A stretch of DNA of 64,000 bases, taken from positions 52,035,213 to 52,099,212 of the forward strand of contig OY759215.1 of assembly GCA_963662175.1 (NCBI GenBank), given 5' to 3'. This DNA comes from Aradus depressus (Eukaryota; Arthropoda; Insecta; Hemiptera; Aradidae). The notes beneath the pieces were generated by a model. The model did not search any database. It saw only the letters and a program-made list of their open reading frames with translations, and was not told the DNA's origin. The translations under genes were made by a program, and so were the position numbers. How positions within the stretch are numbered: the stretch's first letter is position 1; each line of letters begins with the position of its first letter. Shown here in pieces: positions 57,901 through 64,000 of the stretch.

Positions 57901-60900
57901 GAACAACACTTATTATAATCAGCAGGGTCGAATTAATCATAAAAACTAATTGTTACATAGAATGCCGTTAGTATTGTTAATATCGATCGATAATAACGAT
58001 AGGGAACTGGCCCATTAAACAATTCATTACAATTTGAAAGACTTTCGGGAAACAGTACAAAAAATATTATTATTAAAAATATTATATAGAAGCCTACCTG
58101 ATATTCATTGTCTGCCTCTCTCCTGAGATCGTCCCTCACAGTGATGGTTCCCAGATCTGGGTCTATCTGGAAGTACTTAACGGCCTTACCTCGGCCTACT
58201 ATCTCGTAACGAACCTAAACACAAACATACTTTGTTATATTTGTAACCGTCTACTTTATAGACAATTTTCTTCTCTCCATAATATCGTCTCATGCCCGGG
58301 CTTTAACTATGAGGTCACAGCTCTTGTGACCACGAGCCCGACTCTACTTTGACCTCTATAAGTGACCTCTATTTTGCCTACTAGTTCTATTCACCTAGGG
58401 TAGGGTTCCGGGTACCATCCGGGAAAGTCACAATCTTTTATTCCAACTCGAAACAAATATAAATTTATACTTATTACCATGTTAGCCAATAAATTTATAG
58501 CTGTACCATGAATTAGGTGAAAGTAATGAGAGCATACTTCAGTAGGATTACCCAAGAATCCCTATCATAGATTAGAGGTTGTATTTTTTTCTCCCCGCCC
58601 ACAATACCAGTATTAATTACTCCTTTCGTCTATATGGGAATAACGAGTCTTAAAACCAGAAACAATTAATAATAACAAATGAAAAACAAAATATTCTATT
58701 AGTGCGCAACTCTGATTTATAAAGTTCCAATGGTGACATTTAGTATGAGAAATGACGCAATATGAAAATAACGAAATATGCCACATTTCAAGAATATTTA
58801 ACATAGTTTTTCCACGTAAAAATGTATTCCAATCTACGCTAAGAATACATTTTATCTTTTATTGTATCCCGAAATTCATAAAATGGAAACTTTCCTTGTT
58901 TTAACAAGATCTTTCAGTTTATTGCTTTCGTTTTATTTTTATATAGTTAGATATTATGACTCATGCCCGGGCTTTAACTACAAGGTCACATCGCCTACTA
59001 CCAGAGCGCTCTGGCGGACGTGAGCCCGACTCCTATGGGAGTCCTAAATTTTGCCTACCTTAAGTTCTTACTCACCCAGGTTAGGGGTAACGAGTATCTG
59101 ACATCGCACAGGCTCGGGACCATCGCTTAATGTCCCATCCGAAGGACGACATTCTTAAGTTTATTTTAGCTCCCAGATATAATAAATTAAGGGCCTTGGC
59201 CGGGTTTCGAACCCGCGATCTTGAGCTCAGTAAGCAAGCCCACATATATCACAATAGTAATAGTAAGAAATGTGCTTTAAAGGGTTATTCTGCCAAACGC
59301 AATTTAAATAGTAAATATATATTCATGTACCTTGTTTCCAGGAGCAGTACCATCCGAGTCAGTGGCCACAAGAGTGGTGACCTGGGTACCAATAGGTGCA
59401 TTGTCGTTAATGGTAACAGGTCTAGGCACTGTCAGGAACACGGGGGGAATGTCGTTAACATCCTGGAAATTACAACAAAAATATTAAAATCTGACATAGC
59501 TATTTGCTCAGTTCTGTCTTCAGCCAATATATATTATTCTGAGAAGCTAAATGAAAAACATAGCCTTTATCTGAAAAACAGAATACAGGCCGAACAATGA
59601 CAAATATAACTGTATTGATAGGCATAGTTATGGATGTGGTTTGTACATTACCCTATCGCGTAACGCGAAGGGAGGGTATTGTAATTCATAGTTTTCTACA
59701 TATGAATGTTATATTCTTCGTTCCCCCTGAGATCTTAAACGCCTGCTGGGTCGATTATAATAATTTACATGTCATTTGTTTTGTCGTACGCTCCCGAGTG
59801 ACATAGGAATTGTGACATTTCCGAAAAAACAAAATGGACCCATATCGAGTGGGGTATAGGGCAGTGGTCGGCAAACCGCGACTCGCCAGCCACATGCGGC
59901 TCTTTGGTTTCTTGAGTGTGGCTCTTCCACAAAATACCATGTGAGGGGTGCGCACGTACAGTGCGATTGAAATTTCGTGATAACTGGTTTTCTTATTTTT
60001 ATTTTCACATACTTAATTGGTGTTTAATAAAAAAGTTTATTAATTTAATTTTAGGAAGCGTTGTGGAGTGAAAGAAGATGTAGTGTCGAGGATTGAGAAA
60101 GTTTTGGACATATAAAAAGGATGAACGAAAGGAGATAGACGAAATAAGTATACAGACGAGTGTGGATGAGTTGGAAGGGGTCGACCTCAGCGAACCTCAA
60201 TCAGATTGAGGACGTTTTTAGCAATGGCCAGCTTAGGAGTACCCTAATCAAGTTAATAACAATGTACCTACCTATATTGTTTAAGTTTAAAAAAAAATTG
60301 GCTCTCAAAAGAAATTCCAATCGTTGTACTGTTGATATTTGGCTCTGTTGACTAATGAGATTGCGGGCCACTGGTAATAGGGCTTAGAAGGAAAATTCCA
60401 AATTGCATCGTATAGTTAGGTATGTTTTTAAAATAAATAAAATAAAGTAAATAAAGTAAAAATAAGCAATACACCCGACTAGAAAAAAATTAGAATATTA
60501 CCCAAAAAGCAGTAAGAAGTTAAAAGTCTACAATAGCATGAAGTGTCTAAAGGAGTGCTAAAACATTATTTCATTCAGCATTCATTACTATATTCTTGGC
60601 TGAGTTCGTCCACTGATATCCTCCTAAAAGCTCTGTCTAATCTACTTTTGATTATTATTTTCGTGTTATTAATCAAGTAGTTGAAAACTGAAAGGGCTTC
60701 GAAGAACTCTATTTAATGTGTTATTTTTCACACATATTCATACTTCAGTATTTTTGGACCACCCTGATTGTACAATTAATGTTACATGGAATTCAAAACT
60801 TACTTTACTAATTATCAAAATGTTTTTGCTAAATATCAGATGGTCCTACCTCGACTTGAACATGAACCACGGTGGTGGAGCCTGACCGAGTCGTGTTGTT

Positions 60901-63775
60901 CTCCAAAGTTCCAATGACTAGTTCAAATTCAGGTTCGGATTCGAAGTCGAGACCCTTCAGAGTTCGAATTATCCCCGTCTTGGCGTCCACAGAGAAAAGT
61001 TCCGTGGGGCCCTGTCGCATCACGTAGGTTACTCGCTTCACTGTGTCCGGATCGTCAGCCTGCAGGATAAAGACAAAAAAGGTAAAATTTGCCAACATTC
61101 AATTTTAATACGATAGATTATTGTACACAATCCTCAAGATGCATACACGACATAGCTAAAACACATAAAAGACGTCTAAACAGTATGTTCTACACACCAG
61201 GACCCTCTTGCGAGCCGGATTTCCCCTTTCTTGATCCCGGAGGCTCAGAAAGCAGCCAGGTGATCTTCACGGTCCTCAAAGAGGACGATTTTAGAAGATT
61301 AGACCACATGAGTATTCTTAGATTTTCCAAAATGCAACATATTAAATGTAAAAATGTGAGCTCACCCAAACTTGAGTAACGTTGTAGTCTGGTGTGTTCT
61401 CAGGTACAGTAGCTTCGTAATGAGTCTTGTGGAAGACAGGAACCTCATCTTCAGTATCAATAACAGACACAGTGACGGTAGCAGTAGCAAGTCGGGGCTC
61501 TGTTCCTCCGTCCATGGCAGTCACCACAAATCTGTAATCCTACACCAAGCAACACACACATTAGATCAAGGACACATATTAAATTGACAAGTTTCCTCGA
61601 ATATATTCATTGTAAATTGACGCAACTACAGTTGGGTCAGTAGAATCTTCGATTTTATTGAATGTATAATATTAACGTATAGTTGCTAGAAGCCTTTGAA
61701 ACTTTTTTGAGAAATAATTATTGGCTTAATTCTAATTTGTTCCTAATTCAATATTTCAATTAGCAATGGTATGGTATGAGTGATGAGTGACTTTTTTCCC
61801 CTAATCGCTAGCCTTTTTCAGATGTCCGTTAATGTCCTTTTTATATCACAGTTGCTTTTTATTCTATTTTTTTTCCCGGGTGTACCAGTCCCCTGTGAGG
61901 CCACACCACCCGTCCGCCCCGTAGAGGGGAAATAGGTATTTTTTATTTTGTATTTAATTAATAACTATATTCAAGGTGCTACGGTCGGTTATATGACCCC
62001 ACCATTTGCCGGAGCGATCGGTTGGGTCTTCCAACCTACCTTTTATTGGCGTTTCCCGAGAGAGCTCGGAACCAGGGCCTCTTTGTTTTCTGGCTGCGTT
62101 ACGCAGGGGATGGTCGCATGTGGGCCGTGTTACAGCCCCCAGAGGTCATCCCAAGAACCACGCTATACTGTCTTCTTTATATCACAGTTGCTGGAAGAAC
62201 GACTATAGCTTGAGTAAAGAAGAGAATCTACTGCCAATTCTTCGCCTAGAACCCCCACCACTATGTGTTACTATAATCCCGCAGCCATCCTAAGTATTGG
62301 GTCGATGTAGAGATGGGCAATAGACGACTAAGGTTGTTCTATCGACGGCTATATAGTTATTATACCTTCTGTTTCTCATAGTCGAGAGAAGTGGATGTCA
62401 TGACATGGCCAGTCTGTGGATTGATGGTGAAGGGCACCTCATCAGGAACTGAGTAGGTCACATTGGCATTGATCCCCTCATCAGCATCAGTGGCAGTCAC
62501 CACCCCCACAGTGGCCCCTACCAGGCCCTCCTTCACCTCGAACTGGTACGGCCCCCCGACAAACTCAGGATTCTTGTCGTTGATATCCGACACTAGGATG
62601 TTCACCGTAGCCGTCGAAGAGAGACCGCCCTCATCCTCGGCCTTGATCAACTGAAAAAAATTAATTAAACAAATCATTAATTTTTAATTACATTTTCTGT
62701 CAAATAAGATCAATCATAATAGAAAGCCATTCTTACTTCGAAGAAGGAAGCTCTAAACCATCATTACAGTGTTCTCTTCAAAATGATACAAGACATTGAA
62801 ATTCTTAAAAAATCCTGAAGGCGCCCAACTTTTAAAAGAATGTTTCCCAGCAGGTCAAATATACAATTCGGCATGGCAATAATATTACTATTTTAAGAAA
62901 CGATATCAGAGAATTTATATTTTTTACGAGCACCTTCGTACACAGCAATAGAAAAACGCAACCAGGCTGCGTTAAGATAAATAAATACACAAAACGCAAT
63001 CTCAGAACTACCACAACTGGAAGTGAATGCCGACAAATAACTTACAAATAACGTCGGGAGATGTGCTAGGAAAACACGATAATTCAGAGCAGCAAGCATA
63101 ACTTCGAAAAACGTTTCCTCATAGTAGAGTAGCTTGTGTAACTAGATTCCAACTTTTTATGGACCTTCAACGCAAAAAAACTACTTATAGAATTCTCCTT
63201 TACTTCACTGTTTCTGCTGATTTCATTTCCCTCCATTGAGAGAATTCGATAATAGGTTAGGTTTGGTTAGGTTTTATGACTCATGCCCGAGCTTTAACAA
63301 CCAGGTCATATCGCCTACTACCAGAGCGCTCTTTCGTCACTCTGGTGGATATGAGCCCGACTCTACTGTGGGAGTCCTAAATTTTGCCTACCCTAAATTT
63401 TTATTCACCTAGGGTAGGGGGTCTTTAACGAGTACCTGACATCGTACAGGCTCGGGACCATCGCTTAACGTCCCCACGACCTTGAGCTCAGAAGTCAAGC
63501 ACGCATACCACGGAGCTACCGGCGCCCTCTTCGATAATAGTATATCGCTATCTCAAAGCCAAATTACATTAAGTCCAGATAAACCCCCAGGTAGAGATAA
63601 ATTAACTGAATAATCATCATATGGCAATACTTACCAATTGGTATCGAGTCAGATCTTCTCTATCCAATTTTCGGATGACGCTAATGACTCCTGTATGATC
63701 GTTGATGCCAAACTGCCTTAGATCATTACCCGAGACGATAGAATAGGAGACTGGATCGTGTTCTGGATCTGAGGC
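44659..63775 (-). CDS. Large transmembrane cadherin, 3' part (17 exons), cadherin-23/Cad87A-like
   Basis: Seventeen minus-strand exons, all with AG acceptors and GT donors, join in one frame: 63635-63775, 62366-62650, 61366-61539, 60850-61059, 59331-59462, 58098-58214, 56135-56269, 55094-55205, 54826-54977, 54574-54714, 52416-52631, 50771-51036, 49862-50089, 48219-48315, 47951-48077, 46407-46515, 44659-44794. They total 2778 nt, i.e. 925 residues plus TAA. Cadherin repeat signatures recur (DINDKNPEF, DVNDIPPVF, DVNDNIPHF, ATDAD, LDYE, LDFE), followed by a non-cadherin membrane-adjacent segment, one transmembrane helix and a tail of about 190 residues ending TTEL. Such proteins are calcium-dependent cell-surface adhesion molecules. 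The C-terminal class I PDZ ligand and membrane-adjacent domain recall vertebrate cadherin-23 and insect Cad87A. That assignment is from memory and unverified. The first exon here opens in mid-repeat, so the signal peptide and most repeats lie beyond the window edge. Confidence 0.93.
44897..45116 (+). mobile_element. SINE-A copy just past exon 44659-44794
   Basis: Head GAGGGCTCCAGTAGCTCAA and end AAGCCCGGGGATGATTCAC, with the centre shortened. It lies antisense in the last cadherin intron. Confidence 0.8.
45583..45775 (+). mobile_element. SINE-A 3' half, diverged
   Basis: From GCGATGATCCCGAGCGTGTA to the AACTATAGCAGGGTTGTGCG region. Located in the last cadherin intron. Confidence 0.65.
45888..46122. 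repeat. Foldback element with (AT)n in the last cadherin intron
   Basis: AAAATATTGTCTATTTCACA and GGAGTACTTTCGGTATTGCT recur inverted as AGCAATACAGAAAGTACTCC and TGTGAAATAGACAATATTTT. An AT repeat (about 45940-45981) sits in one arm. A24-type poly-A precedes it at 45859. Confidence 0.7.
46407..46515 (-). CDS. Cadherin exon: low-complexity cytoplasmic tail
   Basis: Two nucleotides, 35 codons and two nucleotides. The residues QQSPASSEAATTMRASSLSR, then RNNNIHDGAVNPVFD, are Ser/Ala/Asn-rich and probably disordered. The Arg codon is split (AG plus G). Confidence 0.88.
46516..47319. other. Cadherin intron sequence, nothing recognised
   Basis: Intron between exons 47951-48077 and 46407-46515. AT-rich, with no repeat family identified before the LINE-like tail at 47320. 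Confidence 0.5.
47320..47447 (+). repeat. LINE-like 3' terminal fragment in cadherin intron
   Basis: Ends TTACCATGTAATGGTTTGAC, then GGAAATAAATACTATTATTA, the same terminus as at 1105-1165. Antisense to the cadherin gene. No coding part is seen. Confidence 0.4.
47951..48077 (-). CDS. Cadherin exon: cytoplasmic tail
   Basis: 42 codons plus one nucleotide, starting VLQMSVPMDDNDSYHDLQL and continuing FSRKNHAFSLDNVSYITKD. No named domain is visible. It is acidic and serine/tyrosine-containing. A Gly codon is split with the next exon. Confidence 0.9.
48219..48315 (-). CDS. Cadherin exon: juxtamembrane cytoplasmic tail
   Basis: One nucleotide plus 32 codons: YKAYKERMQRMYVMPRYDP and VFVEPNLKEYETQ. 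It is basic and tyrosine-rich, as expected just inside the membrane. Acceptor and donor are clean (ACAG, GTAAGT). Confidence 0.9.
48387..48680 (+). mobile_element. SINE-A copy in cadherin intron (part of an inverted duplication)
   Basis: Head GAGGGCGCTAGTAGTTCAG, box B GGGTTCGAAACCCGGCC, end AAAGCCCGAACATGAGTCAC. Its downstream flank is shared, inverted, with 53831-54436. Confidence 0.85.
48387..48961 (+). repeat. Inverted duplication, arm 1 (SINE-A plus 280 bp)
   Basis: The sequence after the SINE (CCCCCAGCAACATCTAGTGT, AATCCAAGAACAAAATGAGA) recurs in reverse complement at 53831-54117. The arms flank the exons 49862-52631. Confidence 0.8.
49180..49680. repeat. Large foldback element in cadherin intron
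   Basis: Two arms of about 230 bp, with a short loop near 49420. Matching pairs include AAAAGGTCGGGTATTTGATT with the complement of ATCTAATACTCGACCTTTTG, and TTTTCTGTGGCCTAG with the complement of AGGCCACAGAAAA. It could form a long hairpin in the pre-mRNA. Confidence 0.8.
49862..50089 (-). CDS. Cadherin exon: membrane-proximal segment and transmembrane helix
   Basis: One nucleotide, 75 codons and two nucleotides. After LLTDEDVIANITAETG and a Pro/Arg-rich stalk (LRPRPIRT) comes the hydrophobic run AVILIAGLILVLGTGGIIYI, the single transmembrane helix, then the basic cytosolic start SWQRYK. This fixes a type I topology. It is markedly GC-richer than its flanks. Confidence 0.95.
50771..51036 (-). 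CDS. Cadherin exon: membrane-adjacent extracellular domain
   Basis: 88 codons plus two nucleotides. It begins INVIDDSHRLVVPVAGIAP, a degenerate last linker. The rest lacks cadherin signatures: it resembles a ferredoxin-like membrane-adjacent domain as described for cadherin-23 and protocadherin-15 (inference from position and length). NMT and NET are potential glycosylation sites. A split Arg codon (AG plus A) joins the next exon. Confidence 0.93.
51845..52388 (+). mobile_element. HINE-like element near a cadherin splice donor
   Basis: Complete, from GTGTATCTCCGGCTATGTAC and TTCCCCAGTACGAATTAATA to TTTGTATATCTGGGGAGGTA, about 540 bp. Two internal units. It ends about 27 bp from the donor of exon 52416-52631. 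Confidence 0.75.
52416..52631 (-). CDS. Cadherin exon: main part of the last repeat
   Basis: 72 codons, phase 0/0, from AEDEDSNAQTIMEYG to GNTATAQVV. FNLDPISGSLKTRRSLD and LTVVALDGKEAG are typical of the second half of a repeat. The donor GTGAGT is only about 27 bp from a HINE-like element inserted in the next intron. Confidence 0.95.
52868..52918 (+). mobile_element. SINE-A 3' terminal fragment
   Basis: ATGATCTCATAGTTAAAGCC followed by CGGGCATGAGTCACAATAAC. Confidence 0.6.
53118..53610 (+). mobile_element. HINE-like element in cadherin intron
   Basis: Internal units and right end (CTGATTACATAACTTCTCCT). The terminal hairpin has decayed. A short AAAATTACGT-containing segment is tandemly duplicated near 53285-53330. 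Confidence 0.65.
53706..53830 (-). mobile_element. SINE-A 3' part, cut by the inverted duplication arm
   Basis: Minus strand, from TTATTGTGACACATGCCCGG to GGAAGTCCTAAATATTACC, ending where the arm at 53831 begins. Confidence 0.7.
53831..54436 (-). repeat. Inverted duplication, arm 2
   Basis: GTATCTACATATAGATTTCC through GTTTCAAGCTTCGACAGTAG, then a minus-strand SINE-A. It is the reverse complement of arm 1 with scattered differences. Confidence 0.8.
54118..54436 (-). mobile_element. SINE-A copy in cadherin intron (partner of 48387-48680)
   Basis: Minus strand, from GTGACTCTTGTCCGGGCTTT to CTTCCGGCGTTCTC (head). Part of the inverted duplication. Confidence 0.85.
54574..54714 (-). CDS. Cadherin exon: linker and start of the sixth repeat
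   Basis: 47 codons, phase 0/0. It opens VKIQVLDVNDNIPHF, a canonical calcium linker, then an unusually basic stretch (ARLFKKEKYFGAVAKDKKEV) before RTVLQIM. The donor is GTAAGA. Confidence 0.92.
54826..54977 (-). CDS. Cadherin exon: rest of the fifth repeat
   Basis: Two nucleotides plus 50 codons, phase 0 at the donor. It begins LFHVNITSEKTCDLRLGDEM and includes LDFEKQTEYTLKLRL, a clear cadherin mid-repeat. NITS is a potential glycosylation site. Cys in CDLRL may pair with the Cys in PLRCSII of the previous exon (inference). Confidence 0.92.
55094..55205 (-). CDS. Cadherin exon: start of the divergent fifth repeat
   Basis: 37 codons plus one nucleotide. It begins VAENTIPGSLLKSFAVIASS, a standard repeat opening, but the DxD calcium motif is replaced by IASSPIHHIP. 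The split codon (G plus GT, Gly) joins the next exon in frame. Confidence 0.9.
55765..55975 (+). pseudogene. Inverted, broken copy of the cadherin exon at 63635-63775
   Basis: On the plus strand, antisense to the gene, 55810-55922 closely matches the minus-strand reading of exon 63635-63775. Both contain FGI(N/K)DHTGVISV, and the first 35 bases differ at few sites. A segment equivalent to SGNDLRQ is damaged, and the similarity fades after GAAGATC. The T-rich acceptor region just upstream (about 55765-55809, ending TTATTCAG) also resembles the parent's intron end, so this is a DNA-level duplication rather than a processed copy. It cannot be spliced into the sense transcript. Confidence 0.8.
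56135..56269 (-). CDS. Cadherin exon: end of the fourth repeat, no calcium linker
   Basis: 45 codons, phase 0/0, starting VDVKAYDLGEPQLNSVTSVP. Where DxNDxxPxF is expected it reads VRHVAVVPPSLHL, so the calcium-binding linker is absent. It ends GFPDDMYTLQ, the opening strand of the fifth repeat. The donor is GTAAGC. Confidence 0.9.
56815..56900 (-). mobile_element. HINE-like element, right end
   Basis: CACGAAGTATAAGGGAAGTT and the TTTTCACCGGAATTTCAAAT segment, the complement of the right terminus. Confidence 0.6.
57140..57745 (+). mobile_element. HINE-like element, near-complete copy in cadherin intron
   Basis: GTCGTCGGCAATGTACTTCC, then CCAGAAGTAATCAATC, through three units to GACCGATTACATAAGTAATC, where the hairpin is deleted. 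A short internal inversion surrounds ATTATAATCAATAGTT. Confidence 0.7.
58098..58214 (-). CDS. Cadherin exon: middle of the fourth repeat
   Basis: 39 codons, phase 0/0, starting VRYEIVGRGKAVKYFQIDP and continuing LGTITVRDDLRREADNEYQ. It fits between the preceding DSDGT...NK and the following VDVKAYDLGEPQL as in an ordinary repeat. The acceptor is TGTTTAG and the donor GTAGGC. Confidence 0.92.
58290..58432 (-). mobile_element. SINE-A fragment in cadherin intron
   Basis: Begins CTCATGCCCGGGCTTTAACT, with internal duplications and deletions. It ends near CACCTAGGGTAGGGTTCCG. Confidence 0.65.
58946..59243 (-). mobile_element. SINE-A copy in cadherin intron
   Basis: From GACTCATGCCCGGGCTTTAA to box B and GAGCTCAGTAAGCAAGC. 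The terminal head bases are lost. It lies about 90 bp from exon 59331-59462. Confidence 0.82.
59331..59462 (-). CDS. Cadherin exon: linker plus start of the fourth repeat
   Basis: 44 codons, phase 0/0. It begins with the canonical linker DVNDIPPVF and continues PVTINDNAPIGTQVTTLVAT to DSDGTAPGNK. TINDNAPIG replaces the usual VxENxPxG opening. A SINE-A copy ends about 90 bp downstream of its donor in the intron. Confidence 0.92.
59862..60373. mobile_element. hAT non-autonomous element resembling OC1 (OposCharlie1)
   Basis: The left end CAGTGGTCGGCAAACCGCG runs on with a 'CACATGCGGCTCTTTGG' type segment and 'GTGTGGCTCTTCCACAAAAT'. The right end on the minus strand is CCAGTGGCCC, then CTCATTAGTCAACAGAGCC and AAATATCAACAGTACAACG. 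These match my memory of the OC1 hAT family, known for horizontal transfer among vertebrates and a triatomine bug. Flanks GTATAGGG and GTAATAGG look like a decayed 8-bp target duplication. The interior (about 60050-60280) has no transposase frame. It sits in the intron between exons 60850-61059 and 59331-59462. Confidence 0.75.
60374..60849. other. Cadherin intron sequence, nothing recognised
   Basis: Intron sequence between the OC1-like element and exon 60850-61059. No repeat or coding motif seen. Confidence 0.5.
60850..61059 (-). CDS. Cadherin exon: core of the third repeat
   Basis: 70 codons, phase 0/0, from ADDPDTVKRVTYVM to VVHVQVE. FSVDAKTGIIRTL and LDFESEPEFEL are hallmark cadherin segments. 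NNTT is a potential N-glycosylation site. The exon is preceded by a clean CTGCAG acceptor. Confidence 0.94.
61366..61539 (-). CDS. Cadherin exon: repeat end with a modified linker
   Basis: 58 codons, phase 0/0, starting DYRFVVTAMDGGTEPRL, which follows LDYEKQK exactly as in a canonical repeat. The linker reads VIDTEDEVPVF: the usual Asn-Asp pair is Glu-Asp, so calcium binding there may be altered. The next repeat opens with YEATVPENTPDYNVTQVW. The donor is GTGAGC. Confidence 0.94.
61895..62165. other. GC-rich block of unknown origin in cadherin intron
   Basis: GC-rich, with three overlapping open plus-strand frames (61948-62293), which is an effect of composition. No recognisable protein motif. 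It may be part of an unrecognised mobile element. Confidence 0.3.
62366..62650 (-). CDS. Cadherin exon: end of one repeat, most of the next
   Basis: 95 codons, phase 0/0. It completes the first repeat with LIKAEDEGGLSSTATV and the linker SDINDKNPEF, a full DxNDxxP calcium motif. It then runs through the next repeat with ATDADEGINANVTY and ends TSTSLDYEKQK. The LDYE motif is the usual mid-repeat calcium ligand. An adjacent A-rich stretch gives the polypyrimidine tract on the minus strand. Confidence 0.95.
63256..63529 (-). mobile_element. Young SINE-A with perfect 11-bp target duplication and internal deletion
   Basis: TTCGATAATAG flanks it at 63245-63255 and 63530-63540. The tail is GGTTAGGTTTGGTTAGG (complement of the CCTAA type). 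About 80 bp between the GACGTCCC region and the CACGACCTTGAGCTC region are missing, including box B. Located between exons 63635-63775 and 62366-62650. Confidence 0.9.
63635..63775 (-). CDS. Cadherin exon (first in window): middle of a cadherin repeat
   Basis: 47 codons, phase 0 at both ends, beginning ASDPEHDPVSYSIVSGN and ending DREDLTRYQL. The acceptor follows a T-rich tract and the donor is GTAAGT-like. The D-P-E and FGINDHTGVISV motifs are typical of a repeat's second half. A broken inverted copy of this exon lies at 55810-55922 on the other strand. The preceding exon is outside the window. Confidence 0.9.
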
Positions 63776-63841
63776 CTGAAAAACAAATAATAATAAATCA
63801 AAATGAACAAAAACAAATAAAATTTATTTGATTTTTTTTTT

Positions 63842-63946
63842 TCCTATTTGGAAGAGGTCGGAAAACATGATATTCCGTTGAAAACTCCGCATGAATTTCT
63901 GACAGATTACGTAACTTTCCCTATACTTCGTATAGCTGGGGAAGTA
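63842..63946 (+). mobile_element. HINE-like element, right end, at the window edge
   Basis: GAGGTCGGAAAACATGATAT through TCGTATAGCTGGGGAAGTA. It lies upstream of exon 63635-63775 in the intron. Confidence 0.68.
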
Positions 63947-64000
63947 CATTAGCTGTGAGAAGATTCAGCGTCTTATCACTACTCAATATTGAAGATGTCG

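Noticed and set aside
59130..59600. 156-residue plus-strand frame
   Set aside because: It runs through a SINE and then antisense across the real exon 59331-59462.
61948..62293. Three overlapping plus-strand frames
   Set aside because: GC-rich block. The frames have no shared family features and no splice signals.

Overview
The window is animal nuclear DNA, most likely from an insect and plausibly a hemipteran. It is AT-rich and intron-rich, crowded with tRNA-derived SINEs, Helitron, hAT, mariner/Tc1 and piggyBac remnants, and it has no prokaryotic-style gene packing. The species cannot be fixed from the sequence alone.

Right third (about 44.6-63.8 kb, minus strand): the only gene I can support is the 3' part of a large transmembrane cadherin. 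Seventeen exons join in frame into 925 residues plus a stop. They encode about six extracellular cadherin repeats (the first cut by the window edge), a membrane-adjacent domain, one transmembrane helix, and a cytoplasmic tail ending in TTEL, a class I PDZ ligand. The tail and the non-cadherin membrane-adjacent region suggest a cadherin-23 / Drosophila Cad87A-like protein. The 5' part lies beyond base 64000. Its introns hold SINEs, a horizontally mobile-looking hAT element resembling OC1 (OposCharlie1), foldback elements, and an inverted, broken copy of the gene's own exon.

Left two thirds (1-44.6 kb): no host gene could be supported. It is a mosaic of repeats. Family A is a tRNA-like SINE, about 350 bp, ending in CCTAA or AACTA repeats. 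Family B is a second tRNA-like SINE with a poly-A tail. A third family, called HINE-like here, has about 24 pieces in the window. It has conserved ends built on ACTTCCCC, a 3' hairpin, and a variable number of about 140-bp internal repeats. In one copy these repeats have expanded to a 5-unit array. Coding remnants are a Helitron Rep fragment, LINE reverse-transcriptase fragments, an internally deleted mariner and a decayed Tc1/mariner transposase. Nested insertions (piggyBac MITE in a SINE, mariner in a HINE-like element) give a relative age order.

The most novel signals are the HINE-like family with its expanding internal repeat, the antisense exon copy, the OC1-like hAT, and the SINE tails that match the insect telomere unit.
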